Positions 8,764 to 17,849 of a stretch of DNA of 52,313 bases are shown in pieces; the first letter of the stretch is position 1; each line of letters opens with the position of its first letter. The DNA lies in assembly GCA_017470945.1 (NCBI GenBank), contig JAFUXH010000047.1, positions 1 through 52,313 of the forward strand, given 5' to 3'. Origin of the DNA: Clostridia bacterium. Lineage in GTDB: Bacteria; Bacillota; Clostridia; Christensenellales; Aristaeellaceae. Below the pieces are notes generated by a model. The model saw nothing but the letters and a program-made list of their open reading frames with translations, did not search any database and was not told where the DNA came from. Both the position numbers and the translations under genes were made by a program.

Positions 8764-9276
8764 ATGAAGCAAACATCCAACCGGGAAAGGACCAGGCGGG
8801 TCGCCCTGTCCGGCCTGCTGATCGCCATGATGCTGGTGCTGGGCTATGTGGAAAGCCTGATCCCGGCGGTCAGCGGCGTGCCGGGCATCAAGCTGGGGCT
8901 TTCCAACGGCGTGCTGATTTTTGCCGTGTATATGCTGGACCTGCCCACGGCCTGGGTGCTGATGGTGCTGAAGGTGCTGCTCAGCGGGCTTTTGTTCGGC
9001 GGGTTCAATACCATCATGTATGCCCTGGCAGGGGGCGTGCTGAGCATGCTGGGTATGACGCTGCTCAGCCGGCTGCAGGGCATGCATCCGGTCACCGTTA
9101 GTATGGCGGGGGGCGTTTTGCACAATGTGGGCCAGGTGCTGGTGGCCATCGCGGTGCTGGGCACCCAGCAATTGTATTATTATATGGCGATTCTGGTGCT
9201 GGTAGGCGCGGCCTGCGGGGCCCTGACTGGCGTGTGCGCCAACAGCGTGATGAAGCACCTGAAGAAAATGAAATAA
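8764..9276 (+). CDS. Gx transporter / HepI-like membrane protein
   Basis: A 170-residue integral membrane protein with about five hydrophobic segments, of the family annotated as Gx transporter or heptaprenyl diphosphate synthase component I. It resembles S (substrate-binding) subunits of ECF transporters; its substrate is unknown. Seen: the basic N-terminus RERTRRVALSGLLIAMMLVL, the conserved loop GIKLGLSNGVLIFAVYMLD and GGFNTIMYALAGG. An AAAGGAG site precedes the ATG. It has its own promoter and a terminator 25 bp downstream, so it is monocistronic. Confidence 0.85.
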   Translation: MKQTSNRERTRRVALSGLLIAMMLVLGYVESLIPAVSGVPGIKLGLSNGVLIFAVYMLDLPTAWVLMVLKVLLSGLLFGGFNTIMYALAGGVLSMLGMTLLSRLQGMHPVTVSMAGGVLHNVGQVLVAIAVLGTQQLYYYMAILVLVGAACGALTGVCANSVMKHLKKMK

Positions 9277-9300
9277 GCAAAAGGATCGTCAGGATCGTTT

Positions 9301-9329
9301 GAGCGGATGGGTTTTCCCGTCCGCTTTTC
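9301..9329 (+). terminator. Intrinsic terminator after the Gx-family gene
   Basis: Stem 9302-9311 with 9316-9325 (10 bp, one G-U pair), 4-nt loop, followed by TTTT. Confidence 0.85.
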
Positions 9330-9376
9330 ATTTGCACAGCTTGAAGCGCATACCATGGGGCGGAGGGGAAGGAAAA

Positions 9377-10432
9377 ATGCTGCTTCGCTTGATCTTATGT
9401 ATCATGAGCGCCATGGTGGGCGCGGGGTTCGCTTCCGGCCGGGAGATCCTGTGGTTTTTCAGCCGGTACGGCTCCTTTTCCTGGGGGCTGATCGCCCTGG
9501 CCGGGGGCGGGATGGCCTGGCTGATTGACCGGGCGATGGCATTTCCCAGCCTGCAGGCCCTGCTTCCGGGCGGTTTATGGAAGAAGCCGGGGCAAGGCGC
9601 GCTTCTGCTGATGCTGCTGTGTACGGCGGGGGCCATGGCGGCAGCGGCGGGGGAGCTGGCGGCGCTGATCATTCCCTTGCGTTACGCCCGGGGCCTGGGT
9701 ATGGCGGTCGCGATCGCCGGCTGTCTTGCGCTGTCGGATCGCTGCGTGGCGGCGCTGGGGTGGATCGGCGGGGCGCTTTTGCCGGTGCTGATCCTGGCGC
9801 TGCTTTTGTGCCTGCGCATCCCGGGGGAGGCGCTGCCGGCGGAGGTTCCCGGCTGGAAGAGTATTCCCGGGGCGATCACGCAGGCGGCCTGCTATGCCGG
9901 GCTGAACGTGCTATTGTCCGCCGGGGTGCTGTGCGAAGCGGGAAAGCGATGCGCGCCTTCCCAGCGGAAGTGGGCGGCCATTGGCGCGGGCGCGTTGATC
10001 GCCCTGCTGCTGGCCCTTGGCAACGCGGCGCTGCTGCCTCATCTGCGCGCGTTGCGGGATCAGCCCCTGCCGTTTGTGCAGCTGCTGCGGGGCTACGGGA
10101 AAACGGGCTTTTATCTGGCGGCGGCGGTGCTGTACCTGGCGGTGGTCACCACGCTGATTGCCGTATGCCGGGGAGCGCTGGCGGGGATGGAGGGCTGGCG
10201 GGGACGGCACAAAAAAATCAGCGTCGGCTTGATCGCGGCGCTGATTGGCCTGAGCGGCTTTGAAAATATTGTAGCGACGGTTTACCCGGCGCTGGGCCTT
10301 GTCAGCCTGCTTCTTTTCCTCCTGGCGGGGAGGGAACGAAGGTTTAATCGACGTGGCAGGCGAAGGCCACCCAGTCGCCCTTGTGCTGAATTTCGTCGAT
10401 CCCATAGCCGGCGGCCAGCAGGGCTTCGTTGA
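9377..10432 (+). CDS. YkvI-like membrane permease, function unknown
   Basis: A 351-residue polytopic membrane protein with roughly ten hydrophobic helices. The start motif MSAMVGAGFASGREILWFFSRYG is typical of the YkvI family, distantly related to amino-acid/sodium symporters. ATG at 9377 is preceded by a purine-rich GGAGGGGAAGG site. After the last helix (LVSLLLFLLAG) the frame runs into an Arg-rich tail of about 40 residues that overlaps the 3' end of prmA on the other strand by 89 bp. The tail has the look of antisense-of-prmA sequence rather than a selected domain, so the ancestral stop may have been lost. Confidence 0.8.
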   Translation: MLLRLILCIMSAMVGAGFASGREILWFFSRYGSFSWGLIALAGGGMAWLIDRAMAFPSLQALLPGGLWKKPGQGALLLMLLCTAGAMAAAAGELAALIIPLRYARGLGMAVAIAGCLALSDRCVAALGWIGGALLPVLILALLLCLRIPGEALPAEVPGWKSIPGAITQAACYAGLNVLLSAGVLCEAGKRCAPSQRKWAAIGAGALIALLLALGNAALLPHLRALRDQPLPFVQLLRGYGKTGFYLAAAVLYLAVVTTLIAVCRGALAGMEGWRGRHKKISVGLIAALIGLSGFENIVATVYPALGLVSLLLFLLAGRERRFNRRGRRRPPSRPCAEFRRSHSRRPAGLR

Positions 10433-11270
10433 CGTCGGCTTCCGCCTCGGCGATGATGCCGGAGCAGATGAACCGCCCGCCGGGGGTCAAATGCTTTTTC
10501 AGCGGGGCGGCCAGCATGCAGATTACCGGGGCCAGGATGTTGGCCACCGCGAAATCGAATCGCTGGGACAGGCCCTGAAGCAGATCGCCTTGGCGCACCG
10601 CAATGGCCTCCGTCAGGCCGTTGTGGGCCACGTTTTCCCTGGCGACGCGCACCGCGTCGGGGTCGATATCCACCGCCACGATCCCCATGGCCCCCAGCCT
10701 GGCGGCGGCGATGGCCAGGATGCCGCTGCCGGTGCCCACGTCCAGCAGGGAACCGCCCCGATAGTATTTTTCGATCAGCCCCACGCACATGGCGGTGGTT
10801 TCGTGGGTGCCGGTGCCAAAGGCCATGCCGGGGTCGATCTCGATGATCAGATCCCCCGCCTGGGCCTGCCAGGGCTCCCAGGTGGGCTTTACCACCATGT
10901 GATCCCCCAGCCGGAAGGGCTTGTAATACTGCTTCCAGTTTTCGCTCCAATCCTCTTCCTTGACGCCCTGTAGCGTGATGCTCAGCGTGCCCAGGGAGGG
11001 GTCCTTCATCAGGGCCAATTGCTCCCGCAGGGAGCTCAATACCCGCGAAGTGCTCTCCTGGTCGAACCAGGCCTTCACCTGCACGTCCTCCGGCATGGCG
11101 TCGATGACGCTTTGATCCATCAGCTCCCAGTTGGCGGTGGGCTTGCCGGGGTCGGGCAGGTCGGCCCGATCCAGGATCTGGGTGCCCACAGCGCCCAGGC
11201 GCATCAGGATATCTGAAACGATTTCCGATCCCGGGGTGGTGGTGGATACGGTTACTTCTGTGTATTCCAT
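10344..11270 (-). CDS. prmA: Ribosomal protein L11 methyltransferase
   Basis: A 308-residue SAM-dependent methyltransferase that trimethylates ribosomal protein L11. The N-terminal substrate domain (VTVSTTPGSEIVSDILMRLG at the start) precedes a Rossmann domain with the family signature MAFGTGTHETTAMC, SAM motif LLDVGTGSGILAIAAARLGA and NILAPVI. ATG at 11270 follows a GGAGGAAGCAGC spacer region. Its first 19 bp overlap the end of the upstream acetyltransferase gene, suggesting translational coupling. Its 3' end is overlapped by the convergent permease gene. Confidence 0.95.
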   Translation of the reverse strand: MEYTEVTVSTTTPGSEIVSDILMRLGAVGTQILDRADLPDPGKPTANWELMDQSVIDAMPEDVQVKAWFDQESTSRVLSSLREQLALMKDPSLGTLSITLQGVKEEDWSENWKQYYKPFRLGDHMVVKPTWEPWQAQAGDLIIEIDPGMAFGTGTHETTAMCVGLIEKYYRGGSLLDVGTGSGILAIAAARLGAMGIVAVDIDPDAVRVARENVAHNGLTEAIAVRQGDLLQGLSQRFDFAVANILAPVICMLAAPLKKHLTPGGRFICSGIIAEAEADVNEALLAAGYGIDEIQHKGDWVAFACHVD

Positions 11271-11803
11271 GCTGCTTCCTCCGCGTGCCGGAACAGGCGC
11301 ATCAGCACCAGGTCGTGATACGCCCCTTCCCGGTATATTTCCTTTTCCAGCCGTCCTTCCACTTCAAAGCCGCATTTTTCATAGCAGCGCAGGGCGGGCG
11401 TGTTGAAATCGATCACCGATACTTTGATTTTCCGCAGGTTCATCTCATCAAAGCCAAAGGCGCACAGGGTGCGGATGGCGTCGGCCCCGTAGCCCTTACC
11501 CCGGTAGCGGGCGTCGCCGATCAAAATGGCCAATTCGCCCACCCGGTTTTTCCAATTGATTTGAATAAACCCGCACTGGCCGATCAGAACTCGGTCTGTT
11601 TTCGTTTCCAGGGCGAATTGATACGCGCCGGTGGAGCGGTTGGTGTTGCCGCCCATCTCCCGGGCTGCGTCATCCACCGTGGCGGGGTACAGGATGTTGC
11701 CCGACGCGCAGCGCATGACGCTGTAATCGTTGCTGAAATCCTGCAGCTTCATCAGATCGCTGCTGTCCATGGCCCGCAGGCGGACCAGCTGGCCTTCGTA
11801 CAT
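11252..11803 (-). CDS. GNAT acetyltransferase, RimJ/RimL-like
   Basis: A 183-residue N-acetyltransferase using acetyl-CoA. The GNAT fold is visible: motif A is GDARYRGKGYGADAIRTLC (pyrophosphate loop RGKGYG) and the C-terminal motif is VIDFNTPALRCYEKCGFEVEG. It may acetylate a protein N-terminus, as RimJ/RimL do, or a small amine; the substrate is not readable. A GGAGCC site precedes the ATG. It lies in a minus-strand unit between the SpoIID-like gene and prmA. Confidence 0.88.
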   Translation of the reverse strand: MYEGQLVRLRAMDSSDLMKLQDFSNDYSVMRCASGNILYPATVDDAAREMGGNTNRSTGAYQFALETKTDRVLIGQCGFIQINWKNRVGELAILIGDARYRGKGYGADAIRTLCAFGFDEMNLRKIKVSVIDFNTPALRCYEKCGFEVEGRLEKEIYREGAYHDLVLMRLFRHAEEAAWNTQK

Positions 11804-11861
11804 GGCGAGGCTCCTTCCGTAAGTGATCGCGCTTCATGATAGCGCCGGGGAGGGGCGCTTG

Positions 11862-13595
11862 TCAAGGGGCGGGCGTGGGGGTGATCCGGGTAACGAACTG
11901 GGCCATCACGTAGCCCTCCGCGTCGTCGGTGCGCACCTTCAGCCATTCCCCCTGATCCTGGGTGACGATCAGGGCCTGGCCGTAATACAATTGCCGCAGT
12001 ACGGCGGCCTGGGTGTTGGGCTCGGCCCGCAGGTTCAGGTAGGAGGTCGCCCCGATGTTGGTCACCGTGACCAGGGATTGGCCCGGCCCGGGGGTGCTGC
12101 GCACCGGCATCAGGGTGGGCCGGGGCGTGGGGGTGGCCGCCGGCCCGGGGGTGGCCAGGAAACGGGCGGCCAGGGCGGTGGGCAGGGTGAAGGTGTAATC
12201 CATTGGGCTCACCGTCATGCCGGGATAGTAGAATTTCAGGATCTGGTCATAGGTCCACCGGTGGTTTTCCGCCATGACTTGCGCGCCCCGCTGGCTCATG
12301 CCCACCCCGTGGCCATAGCGGCGGGCCTCCAGGATAAAGGCCGTATCGTTTTCCCGGATGGTCATGATCTCGTTGCTGCCGCCGTTGATGGAAAGGCCGA
12401 GGGCTCCTTCCACCGTGGGGAACAAATTGAGGGAAATCACGATGGGGCTGGGCAGCGGCTGCATGGATGACCAGGCTTCCCGCTTTTCTTTTTTATCGGG
12501 GACCGGGGTCGAAGGCGCCTCCCGGGGATTGTCGAACATGGATACGTCCTCTTCGTTGTCCTCCTCGATCAGCCTTCGACCCTCCGCCTGCAGCGTCAGG
12601 CGCAGGGCCGTCATGATCTTCGAGGGGGTATCGGTATACAGGGGCGATTCCACCTTCGCGTCCAGAATGCCGGTGACCCGGATGTGGGCCATATCCCCGT
12701 CGTAGCCCATGGCTTCCACAGTTTCGGACAGGATGCTCATGATCGTTTCCTTCAGGGGCCCCAGGTGATCGTTATCGGAAAGGGATTTTGGAAACGCAAA
12801 GCTTTTCACCGTGCTTTCGGGGTTTTCCAGGTCGTAGGGATCATCCGTCATGGCAAGGTAGCCGTAATCGCCGCGGCCCCACACGTGCAATGGGATTTCC
12901 GTCTGGCCGCCGTTGCTGGCGGTGTAGAAGCATTCGGCCAGGGCGCCTTTGTAATACCCGCACTGTCCCGCCGTTTCCCGAACGGCCTGGGCGGCCCGGG
13001 CGTTTTCTTTTTTTACGCCCAAATAAACCTGATCGTTGGTGTTGTCCACCACGTCGTAATCCTTTTTCTGGCTGTTGACCGCCCGGCGCAGCGCGTAGGT
13101 GCGGGCCGCCACAGCCTGGGCCTTCAGGGCTTCCAGGGGGAAGGAATCGCTCATTTCGTAGGGCACCACGCCCAGCAAATACTCCTCCACCGGCGCGTAC
13201 AGGATGGCCTGCAGCTGCCCGTTTTGGATGGAAAGCTGCAGATCGCCGGGGTGCAATTCATAAGCCCCGTTGACCCGGAAGCCGTTTTCCTGACCATCCG
13301 TCACCGCGTGGCGAGTGAAGGTGACCTGCTGTCCCGCGTCGAAGGCCAGGCCCTCGTAATACACAAAAATGGATTGATCCGCCAGCGCGGCCACCACGTG
13401 GCTGCCCCGCTGGAAGGACAAGCCCTGCACGGTATAGCTGCCGTCCAATGCGATTTCGACGCGATCGGTCAGGCTCAGCTTGGTCAAAAGCACCCGAATG
13501 ACACCGCTGCTTTTTTCCGCCCTGGCCGGCAGCGCAGCCAGCGGCAGCACGATCAAAAGCGCCAGCAGCAGCGATAAACAGCGTCGGGGTTTCAT
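11862..13595 (-). CDS. SpoIID/LytB-domain protein with C-terminal SH3 domain
   Basis: A 577-residue exported cell-wall protein. Signal peptide ~1-26 (LSLLLALLIVLPLAALPARA). The SpoIID domain contains VEEYLLGVVPYEMSDSFPLE, LKAQAVAARTYALRRA and, further on, GHGVGMSQRGAQVMAENH; in SpoIID this domain is a lytic transglycosylase on stripped glycan. A Pro/Thr linker leads to an SH3 domain (SYLNLRAEPNTQAAVLRQL...GYVMAQFVTRI). ATG at 13595 gives the best signal peptide; the ATG four codons upstream sits directly on the ribosome-binding site. SH3 fusion and long length suggest a vegetative wall enzyme as much as a sporulation protein. Confidence 0.88.
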   Translation of the reverse strand: MKPRRCLSLLLALLIVLPLAALPARAEKSSGVIRVLLTKLSLTDRVEIALDGSYTVQGLSFQRGSHVVAALADQSIFVYYEGLAFDAGQQVTFTRHAVTDGQENGFRVNGAYELHPGDLQLSIQNGQLQAILYAPVEEYLLGVVPYEMSDSFPLEALKAQAVAARTYALRRAVNSQKKDYDVVDNTNDQVYLGVKKENARAAQAVRETAGQCGYYKGALAECFYTASNGGQTEIPLHVWGRGDYGYLAMTDDPYDLENPESTVKSFAFPKSLSDNDHLGPLKETIMSILSETVEAMGYDGDMAHIRVTGILDAKVESPLYTDTPSKIMTALRLTLQAEGRRLIEEDNEEDVSMFDNPREAPSTPVPDKKEKREAWSSMQPLPSPIVISLNLFPTVEGALGLSINGGSNEIMTIRENDTAFILEARRYGHGVGMSQRGAQVMAENHRWTYDQILKFYYPGMTVSPMDYTFTLPTALAARFLATPGPAATPTPRPTLMPVRSTPGPGQSLVTVTNIGATSYLNLRAEPNTQAAVLRQLYYGQALIVTQDQGEWLKVRTDDAEGYVMAQFVTRITPTPAP

Positions 13596-13635
13596 GAAAG
13601 CGGTCATCTCCTTCCCGGATGGCGGCAACAATACG

Positions 13636-14286
13636 TCAGGGGTTCAGCCGGTGCAGCAGGTTGAAATCCTTCACGGTGCTCAGCGCCGCCCAAAACAGAG
13701 CGTAGGTTTGCTGATAGCCGCAAATCAGGCCGGCATCGTTTTTGATGGGGGAAATCACTTCGCTGCCGGGGATGCACTCCCGCACGGCGGCGCGCACCCG
13801 TTCATCGGCGCTTTCGCTGAAGGGATCGGCGGCCAGCACCTGCTTTTCACCGTTCACCGTGCGCCCGCCGATCAGCGCCACGATGTGGCCCACCCGCAGG
13901 TTGCACAATGCCGCGCCGCCCCGCAGCAGGTGATCATGCAGTGTATCCAGGTCGTTGCGCAGGCCGTCGCCCTGGTAGGCAAAGCCGTGGCGGGCGGCCA
14001 GGCCGTGGGCCTGCATGGCGGCCAGCAGGGTGGGCCGGTCGGTGCCAGTATCATCCCGCCCGCCGGTTTGGCAGGCAAAATCGGCCAATTTTTCCGGGTC
14101 CACCCGTTCGCCCCGCAAATATTGGGCGGCGTTGACGATGGAAAAAATGCCGCAGCCGGCGTTGGTCAGCGTGGAGCCGTTGTGGTCCCATTCGTAGGGG
14201 TGGGTCCAATCCCGGCAGCGCTGATTGCCCAATTCGTAATGGATGCCATCGTAATCCACAGAAATATATTTCCCGGTCAGTTCCAC
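13636..14286 (-). CDS. C39-like cysteine peptidase-fold protein
   Basis: A 216-residue protein resembling the C39-like peptidase superfamily. The putative nucleophile is Cys45 in NAGCGIFSIVNAA and the putative catalytic His is His134 in LRVGHIVALIGG. There is no signal peptide or membrane helix, so it is probably cytoplasmic or exported by another route. The start is GTG at 14286 with AGGAG 9 nt upstream. It is the first gene behind the promoter at 14342-14370 and precedes the SpoIID-like gene by 40 bp. The substrate is unknown; a catalytically inactive homologue is possible. Confidence 0.65.
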   Translation of the reverse strand: MELTGKYISVDYDGIHYELGNQRCRDWTHPYEWDHNGSTLTNAGCGIFSIVNAAQYLRGERVDPEKLADFACQTGGRDDTGTDRPTLLAAMQAHGLAARHGFAYQGDGLRNDLDTLHDHLLRGGAALCNLRVGHIVALIGGRTVNGEKQVLAADPFSESADERVRAAVRECIPGSEVISPIKNDAGLICGYQQTYALFWAALSTVKDFNLLHRLNP

Positions 14287-14341
14287 GGTTATACACTCCT
14301 TTTCCCATATACGATCACAGCAGACGTGGTTTTCACATCAT

Positions 14342-14370
14342 ATTATATCGGAAAAGCGCCAAATTGCCAA
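14342..14370 (-). promoter_or_regulatory. Promoter of the C39-like/SpoIID/GNAT/prmA unit
   Basis: Minus strand TTGGCA (14370-14365), 17-bp spacer, TATAAT (14347-14342), 55 bp upstream of the GTG. The 358-bp divergent region 14287-14644 otherwise holds the yicC promoter and a small hairpin with a T-run (14541-14564); no gene is seen in it. Confidence 0.8.
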
Positions 14371-14587
14371 CGGCAAAGTTTTTCTTCCGCTGCGGAAATC
14401 TGCGAAATTTGCAAAAAAATCGGGCGAAAACCGAATGAGAAAAAACAGAATACGGTATGTTTATGGCTGGTTGACGCAGGGAAAACTGTACGGAAGCAGG
14501 CTTTGTTTCCGTTTTGTCTCGTTTTGCGGTCTTTGATACGGGGGTTCGCCCCATTTTCTTTTTTGATGAAAAACCGAAATTTGGGCT

Positions 14588-14616
14588 TTTCAGGATCTGG
14601 TGATCTGTGATATAAT
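14588..14616 (+). promoter_or_regulatory. Promoter of the yicC-rsmA operon
   Basis: TATAAT at 14611-14616, with a weak -35 (TTTCAG, 14588-14593) at 17-bp spacing, 28 bp upstream of the yicC ATG. The -10 is convincing, the -35 is not. Confidence 0.6.
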
Positions 14617-14644
14617 CAATAGGTTAAAAGGGGAGGTGCTGCCT

Positions 14645-15529
14645 ATGCGAAGCATGACGGGCTACGGCCGCCGGCAAATCAGCCGGGATGGGCGGGAAAT
14701 GACGGTGGAGATCAAAACGGTGAATCACCGGTTTTTGGATGTATCGATCCGTTTGCCCCGGGCGCTCTCCTTTGCGGAGGACGCGTTGCGCAAGCAAATC
14801 GCCGCCGCTCTTCGCCGGGGCCACGCCGACGTATCGGTGACCTATGTGAACCTGCGGCAGGACGCCCGGGAGGTGCGGCTGGACGAGGGGCTGGCGCTTC
14901 AATACAAGGAAGCACTGCTGAACGCCCGGCTCATCGCGCGGGGCGAAAGATCCTCCATCCGGGATGAGGATGTGGCCTGGATCGTTCAGCAGCCGGACGT
15001 GATGCAGGTGACGGTGAAGGAGGAGGATCAGGAGGCGGTGCTTTCCCTGCTGCGGGATACCGCCGGCGCAGCCCTTGCCGACGTGACCGCCATGCGGGAC
15101 CGGGAGGGGGAAGCCCTGAAGGCTGATCTGTCCTTCCATCTGGACGAGGTGGCCCGGCTTCGGGAAGAAATCGCCCGTCTGGCCCCCGGCGTGCCCAAGG
15201 CGTATCAGGAAAAAATGCAGGCCCGGGTCAAGGAATTGGGCGTGCAGGAGATCGACCCCCAGCGCCTGGCCCAGGAAGTGGCCCTGATGGCCGACCGCTG
15301 CGCTATCGACGAGGAATTATCCCGCCTGGAATCCCACATATCGCAGATGCGCGGCGCGCTGCAGGCCCGGGACGAGGTGGGCCGCCGCCTGGATTTTCTG
15401 ACCCAGGAATTGAACCGGGAGGTCAACACCATCGGTTCCAAGGCGTCGGACGCGGAAATCACCAAGCTGGTGGTGCAGGGCAAAAGCGAGATCGAAAAGC
15501 TGCGGGAGCAGGTGCAGAACGTGGAGTGA
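14645..15529 (+). CDS. yicC: YicC/YloC family endoribonuclease
   Basis: A 294-residue protein of the YicC family, which has metal-dependent endoribonuclease activity. The family start MRSMTGYGRRQI and the hallmark VEIKTVNHRFLDVSIRLPR are present, and the C-terminal DUF1732 region ends in ELNREVNTIGSKASDAEITK. A GGGGAGG site precedes the ATG at 14645; an upstream in-frame start overlaps the promoter. It heads a plus-strand operon that runs without a visible terminator to rsmA, in the gene order typical of Firmicutes (yloC-remA-gmk-rpoZ). Confidence 0.93.
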   Translation: MRSMTGYGRRQISRDGREMTVEIKTVNHRFLDVSIRLPRALSFAEDALRKQIAAALRRGHADVSVTYVNLRQDAREVRLDEGLALQYKEALLNARLIARGERSSIRDEDVAWIVQQPDVMQVTVKEEDQEAVLSLLRDTAGAALADVTAMRDREGEALKADLSFHLDEVARLREEIARLAPGVPKAYQEKMQARVKELGVQEIDPQRLAQEVALMADRCAIDEELSRLESHISQMRGALQARDEVGRRLDFLTQELNREVNTIGSKASDAEITKLVVQGKSEIEKLREQVQNVE

Positions 15530-15535
15530 TCGGAT

Positions 15536-15793
15536 ATGAGATTTCTGAATATCGGCTTTGGCAATCTGGTGGCCGCCGGGCGGATCATCGCCGTGGTAGC
15601 GCCGGATTCCGCGCCGGTCAAGCGGCTGGTGCAGGAGGCCAGGGATTCCGGCCGCCTGGTGGATGGCACGGCGGGGCGGCGCACCCGGGCGGTGCTGATG
15701 ATGGACGACGGGCACGTGGTGCTGTCCGCCGTGCAGCCGGAAACCATCGCCGGCCGCCTGCAATCTGATACGGAAGAAGGAAAAGGCAAATGA
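15536..15793 (+). CDS. remA: RemA-like DNA-binding regulator (DUF370)
   Basis: An 85-residue RemA-family protein; in Bacillus RemA activates matrix and osmoprotection genes by forming a DNA-binding ring. The family is recognised from [20 protein letters not shown], the [19 protein letters not shown] region and [15 protein letters not shown]. It lies 6 bp after yicC and overlaps the gmk start by 4 bp (ATGA). The ribosome-binding site is weak, so translation may depend on coupling to yicC. Confidence 0.9.
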   Translation: MRFLNIGFGNLVAAGRIIAVVAPDSAPVKRLVQEARDSGRLVDGTAGRRTRAVLMMDDGHVVLSAVQPETIAGRLQSDTEEGKGK

Positions 15794-16389
15794 AGGAAGA
15801 CAGAAAAGGAATGCTGATCGTGATTTCCGGCCCCTCCGGCACGGGAAAAGGCACCATCTGCAAAAAGCTGCTGGCGGAGGACCCCAGCCTGACGTTTTCC
15901 GTCAGCGCCACCACCCGCGGCCCCCGGTACGACGAAATCGACGGGGTGCACTATTTCTTTCTGACGGAAGCGCAGTATGACGATTTGCTGGCTCAGGACG
16001 CCTTTTTGGAGCACGCCACCGTGCACGGCCACCGGTACGGCACGCTGAAAAGCCAGGTGGAGGAATTGATGGCCAAGGGCCTCAACGTGGTGCTGGATAT
16101 CGATCCCCAAGGCGCGCGGGAGGTCATGCGGCAAAAGCCGGACTGCGTGTCGATCTTCATCCTGCCCCCGTCCTACGCGGAACTGCGGGTACGGTTGCAC
16201 ACCCGCAATACCGACGATCCCCAGGAGATCGAGCGCCGCCTGGGCAACGCCAAGGGCGAAATCGACCAGATGCATTTGTATCAATACGCCGTGGTGAACG
16301 ACGACCTGGAATTGGCCTACAGCCAGGTGGCCAGCATCATCGCCGCGGAAAAACAGCGTACAACCCGGTATTTCCCCGTGGTTGAATGA
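15790..16389 (+). CDS. gmk: Guanylate kinase
   Basis: A 199-residue kinase converting GMP and ATP to GDP and ADP. The P-loop is [11 protein letters not shown]. The GMP-binding region contains [19 protein letters not shown], and the lid region contains [17 protein letters not shown]. Length and domain order are normal. Start ATG overlaps the remA stop codon (ATGA), and AGAAGGAAAAGG upstream acts as ribosome-binding site. Confidence 0.97.
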   Translation: MKEDRKGMLIVISGPSGTGKGTICKKLLAEDPSLTFSVSATTRGPRYDEIDGVHYFFLTEAQYDDLLAQDAFLEHATVHGHRYGTLKSQVEELMAKGLNVVLDIDPQGAREVMRQKPDCVSIFILPPSYAELRVRLHTRNTDDPQEIERRLGNAKGEIDQMHLYQYAVVNDDLELAYSQVASIIAAEKQRTTRYFPVVE

Positions 16390-16407
16390 TAGAGGAGGAA
16401 AAGAACC

Positions 16408-16623
16408 ATGCCTGTAAACAAGCCTGCCATTGACGAACTGTGTGAAAAAGTGGATTGCCGCTATACCCTGGTGGTGGAATCGGCCAAGCGCGCCCGGGAA
16501 CTGGTGGGCGGCAGCCAGCCCCTGATCGACCCCAAGGATAAGAAGCCCGTATCCATCGCCGTGGATGAAATCAACCGGGGGCTTTTGACCTATCACCGCA
16601 ACCTGGAAGACGAAGAGGGCTGA
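16408..16623 (+). CDS. rpoZ: RNA polymerase omega subunit
   Basis: A 71-residue omega subunit that helps assemble RNA polymerase. The family pattern is visible in DELCEKVDCRYTLVVESAKRAREL and the KKPVSIAVDEINRG motif. It is preceded by GAGGAGG and lies 18 bp after gmk and 7 bp before coaBC, the usual Firmicutes arrangement. Confidence 0.95.
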   Translation: MPVNKPAIDELCEKVDCRYTLVVESAKRARELVGGSQPLIDPKDKKPVSIAVDEINRGLLTYHRNLEDEEG

Positions 16624-16630
16624 GAAAACC

Positions 16631-17836
16631 ATGAACCTGGAAGGAAAGCAGATCGTGCTGGGGGTGACCGGGGGCATCGCCGCCTATAAGGCGTGCGAAG
16701 TGACCTCCCGGCTCAAAAAGGCCGGGGCTCAGGTGCACGTGGTCATGACGAAGAACGCCTGCGAATTCGTGACCCCCCTGACGTTTGAAACCCTGTCCAA
16801 CCACCCCGCCGTCACCGATACCTTCGCCCGCCCCGAAACCTGGGAGGTGGAGCACGTGGCCCTGGCCAAACGGGCCGATCTGTTCGTGATCGCCCCGGCC
16901 ACCGCCAACATCCTGGCCAAAATGGCCTGCGGCATTGCCGATGATATGCTGTCCACCACCGTGCTGGCCACCCGGGCGCCCATTCTGGTGGCCCCGGCGA
17001 TGAACACCGGTATGTGGGAAAACGCCGCCACCCGGCAGAACGTGGAAACGCTGAAAAGCCGGGGCGTGCGCTTCATCGGGCCGGAGGGGGGCTATTTGGC
17101 CTGCGGCGATACCGGCGCCGGGCGCATGAGCGAGCCGGAGCAGATCGTTCGGGCCATCGAGGAGATCCTGTGCCCCCGCCTGGATTTTGCGGGCGTGCGG
17201 GTGCTGGTCACCGCCGGCCCCACCCAGGAAAAAATCGACCCCGTCCGGTATCTGACCAACCGCTCCAGCGGCAAAATGGGCTATGCCATCGCCGAGGCCG
17301 CCCGGCAGCGGGGGGCGCAGGTGACGCTGATTTCCGGGCCCACCAATCTGGCCGCCCCCGCGGGGGTGGAGCGGGTGGATATCCTGTCCACCCAGGATCT
17401 GTACGAGGCCATGACGGCCCGCTGTCCCCAGGCGGACGTGGTGATCCAGGCCGCCGCCCCGGCGGATTTTACGCCGGAAAAAGCAGCCGATCAGAAAATC
17501 AAAAAGCAGGGGGACGGGCCGCTGACCCTTTCCTTCCGCCAGACGCCGGACGTGGCCGCCGCCGTTGGCAGGCAAAAACGCAGCGGCCAGGTGCTGGTGG
17601 GCTTCGCCGCGGAAACCAACGACGTGATGGAAAACGCCGGCCAGAAGCTGAGCAAAAAGAACCTGGATATGATCGTGGCCAACGACGTAACGGCCCCCGG
17701 TGCGGGGTTCGACGTGGATACCAACATCGTCACCTTCCTAACAAACGATGGGGCCGAGACCCTGCCCTGCCTGCCCAAGCGGCAGGTGGCCGATGAATTG
17801 CTGGACCGGGCGGTCCGTATCCTGCGCAAGCATTGA
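16631..17836 (+). CDS. coaBC: Bifunctional phosphopantothenoylcysteine decarboxylase/synthetase
   Basis: A 401-residue fusion for two coenzyme A steps. The CoaC flavoprotein domain (~1-180) has GVTGGIAAYKACEVTSRLKK and the substrate-clamp motif APAMNTGMWENAATRQN. The CoaB domain (~185-401) has TAGPTQEKIDPVRYLTNRSS, AAAPADF and KKNLDMIVANDV. Both halves appear intact and of normal length. It sits between rpoZ and priA. Confidence 0.97.
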   Translation: MNLEGKQIVLGVTGGIAAYKACEVTSRLKKAGAQVHVVMTKNACEFVTPLTFETLSNHPAVTDTFARPETWEVEHVALAKRADLFVIAPATANILAKMACGIADDMLSTTVLATRAPILVAPAMNTGMWENAATRQNVETLKSRGVRFIGPEGGYLACGDTGAGRMSEPEQIVRAIEEILCPRLDFAGVRVLVTAGPTQEKIDPVRYLTNRSSGKMGYAIAEAARQRGAQVTLISGPTNLAAPAGVERVDILSTQDLYEAMTARCPQADVVIQAAAPADFTPEKAADQKIKKQGDGPLTLSFRQTPDVAAAVGRQKRSGQVLVGFAAETNDVMENAGQKLSKKNLDMIVANDVTAPGAGFDVDTNIVTFLTNDGAETLPCLPKRQVADELLDRAVRILRKH

Positions 17837-17849
17837 GGAGGAGCAGCCT

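Noticed and set aside
14541-14564. GGGG-TTCG-CCCC hairpin with a T-run before yicC, as evidence for a small RNA
   Set aside because: The stem is only 4 bp and no convincing promoter lies upstream; it could be a weak terminator but a small RNA cannot be supported.
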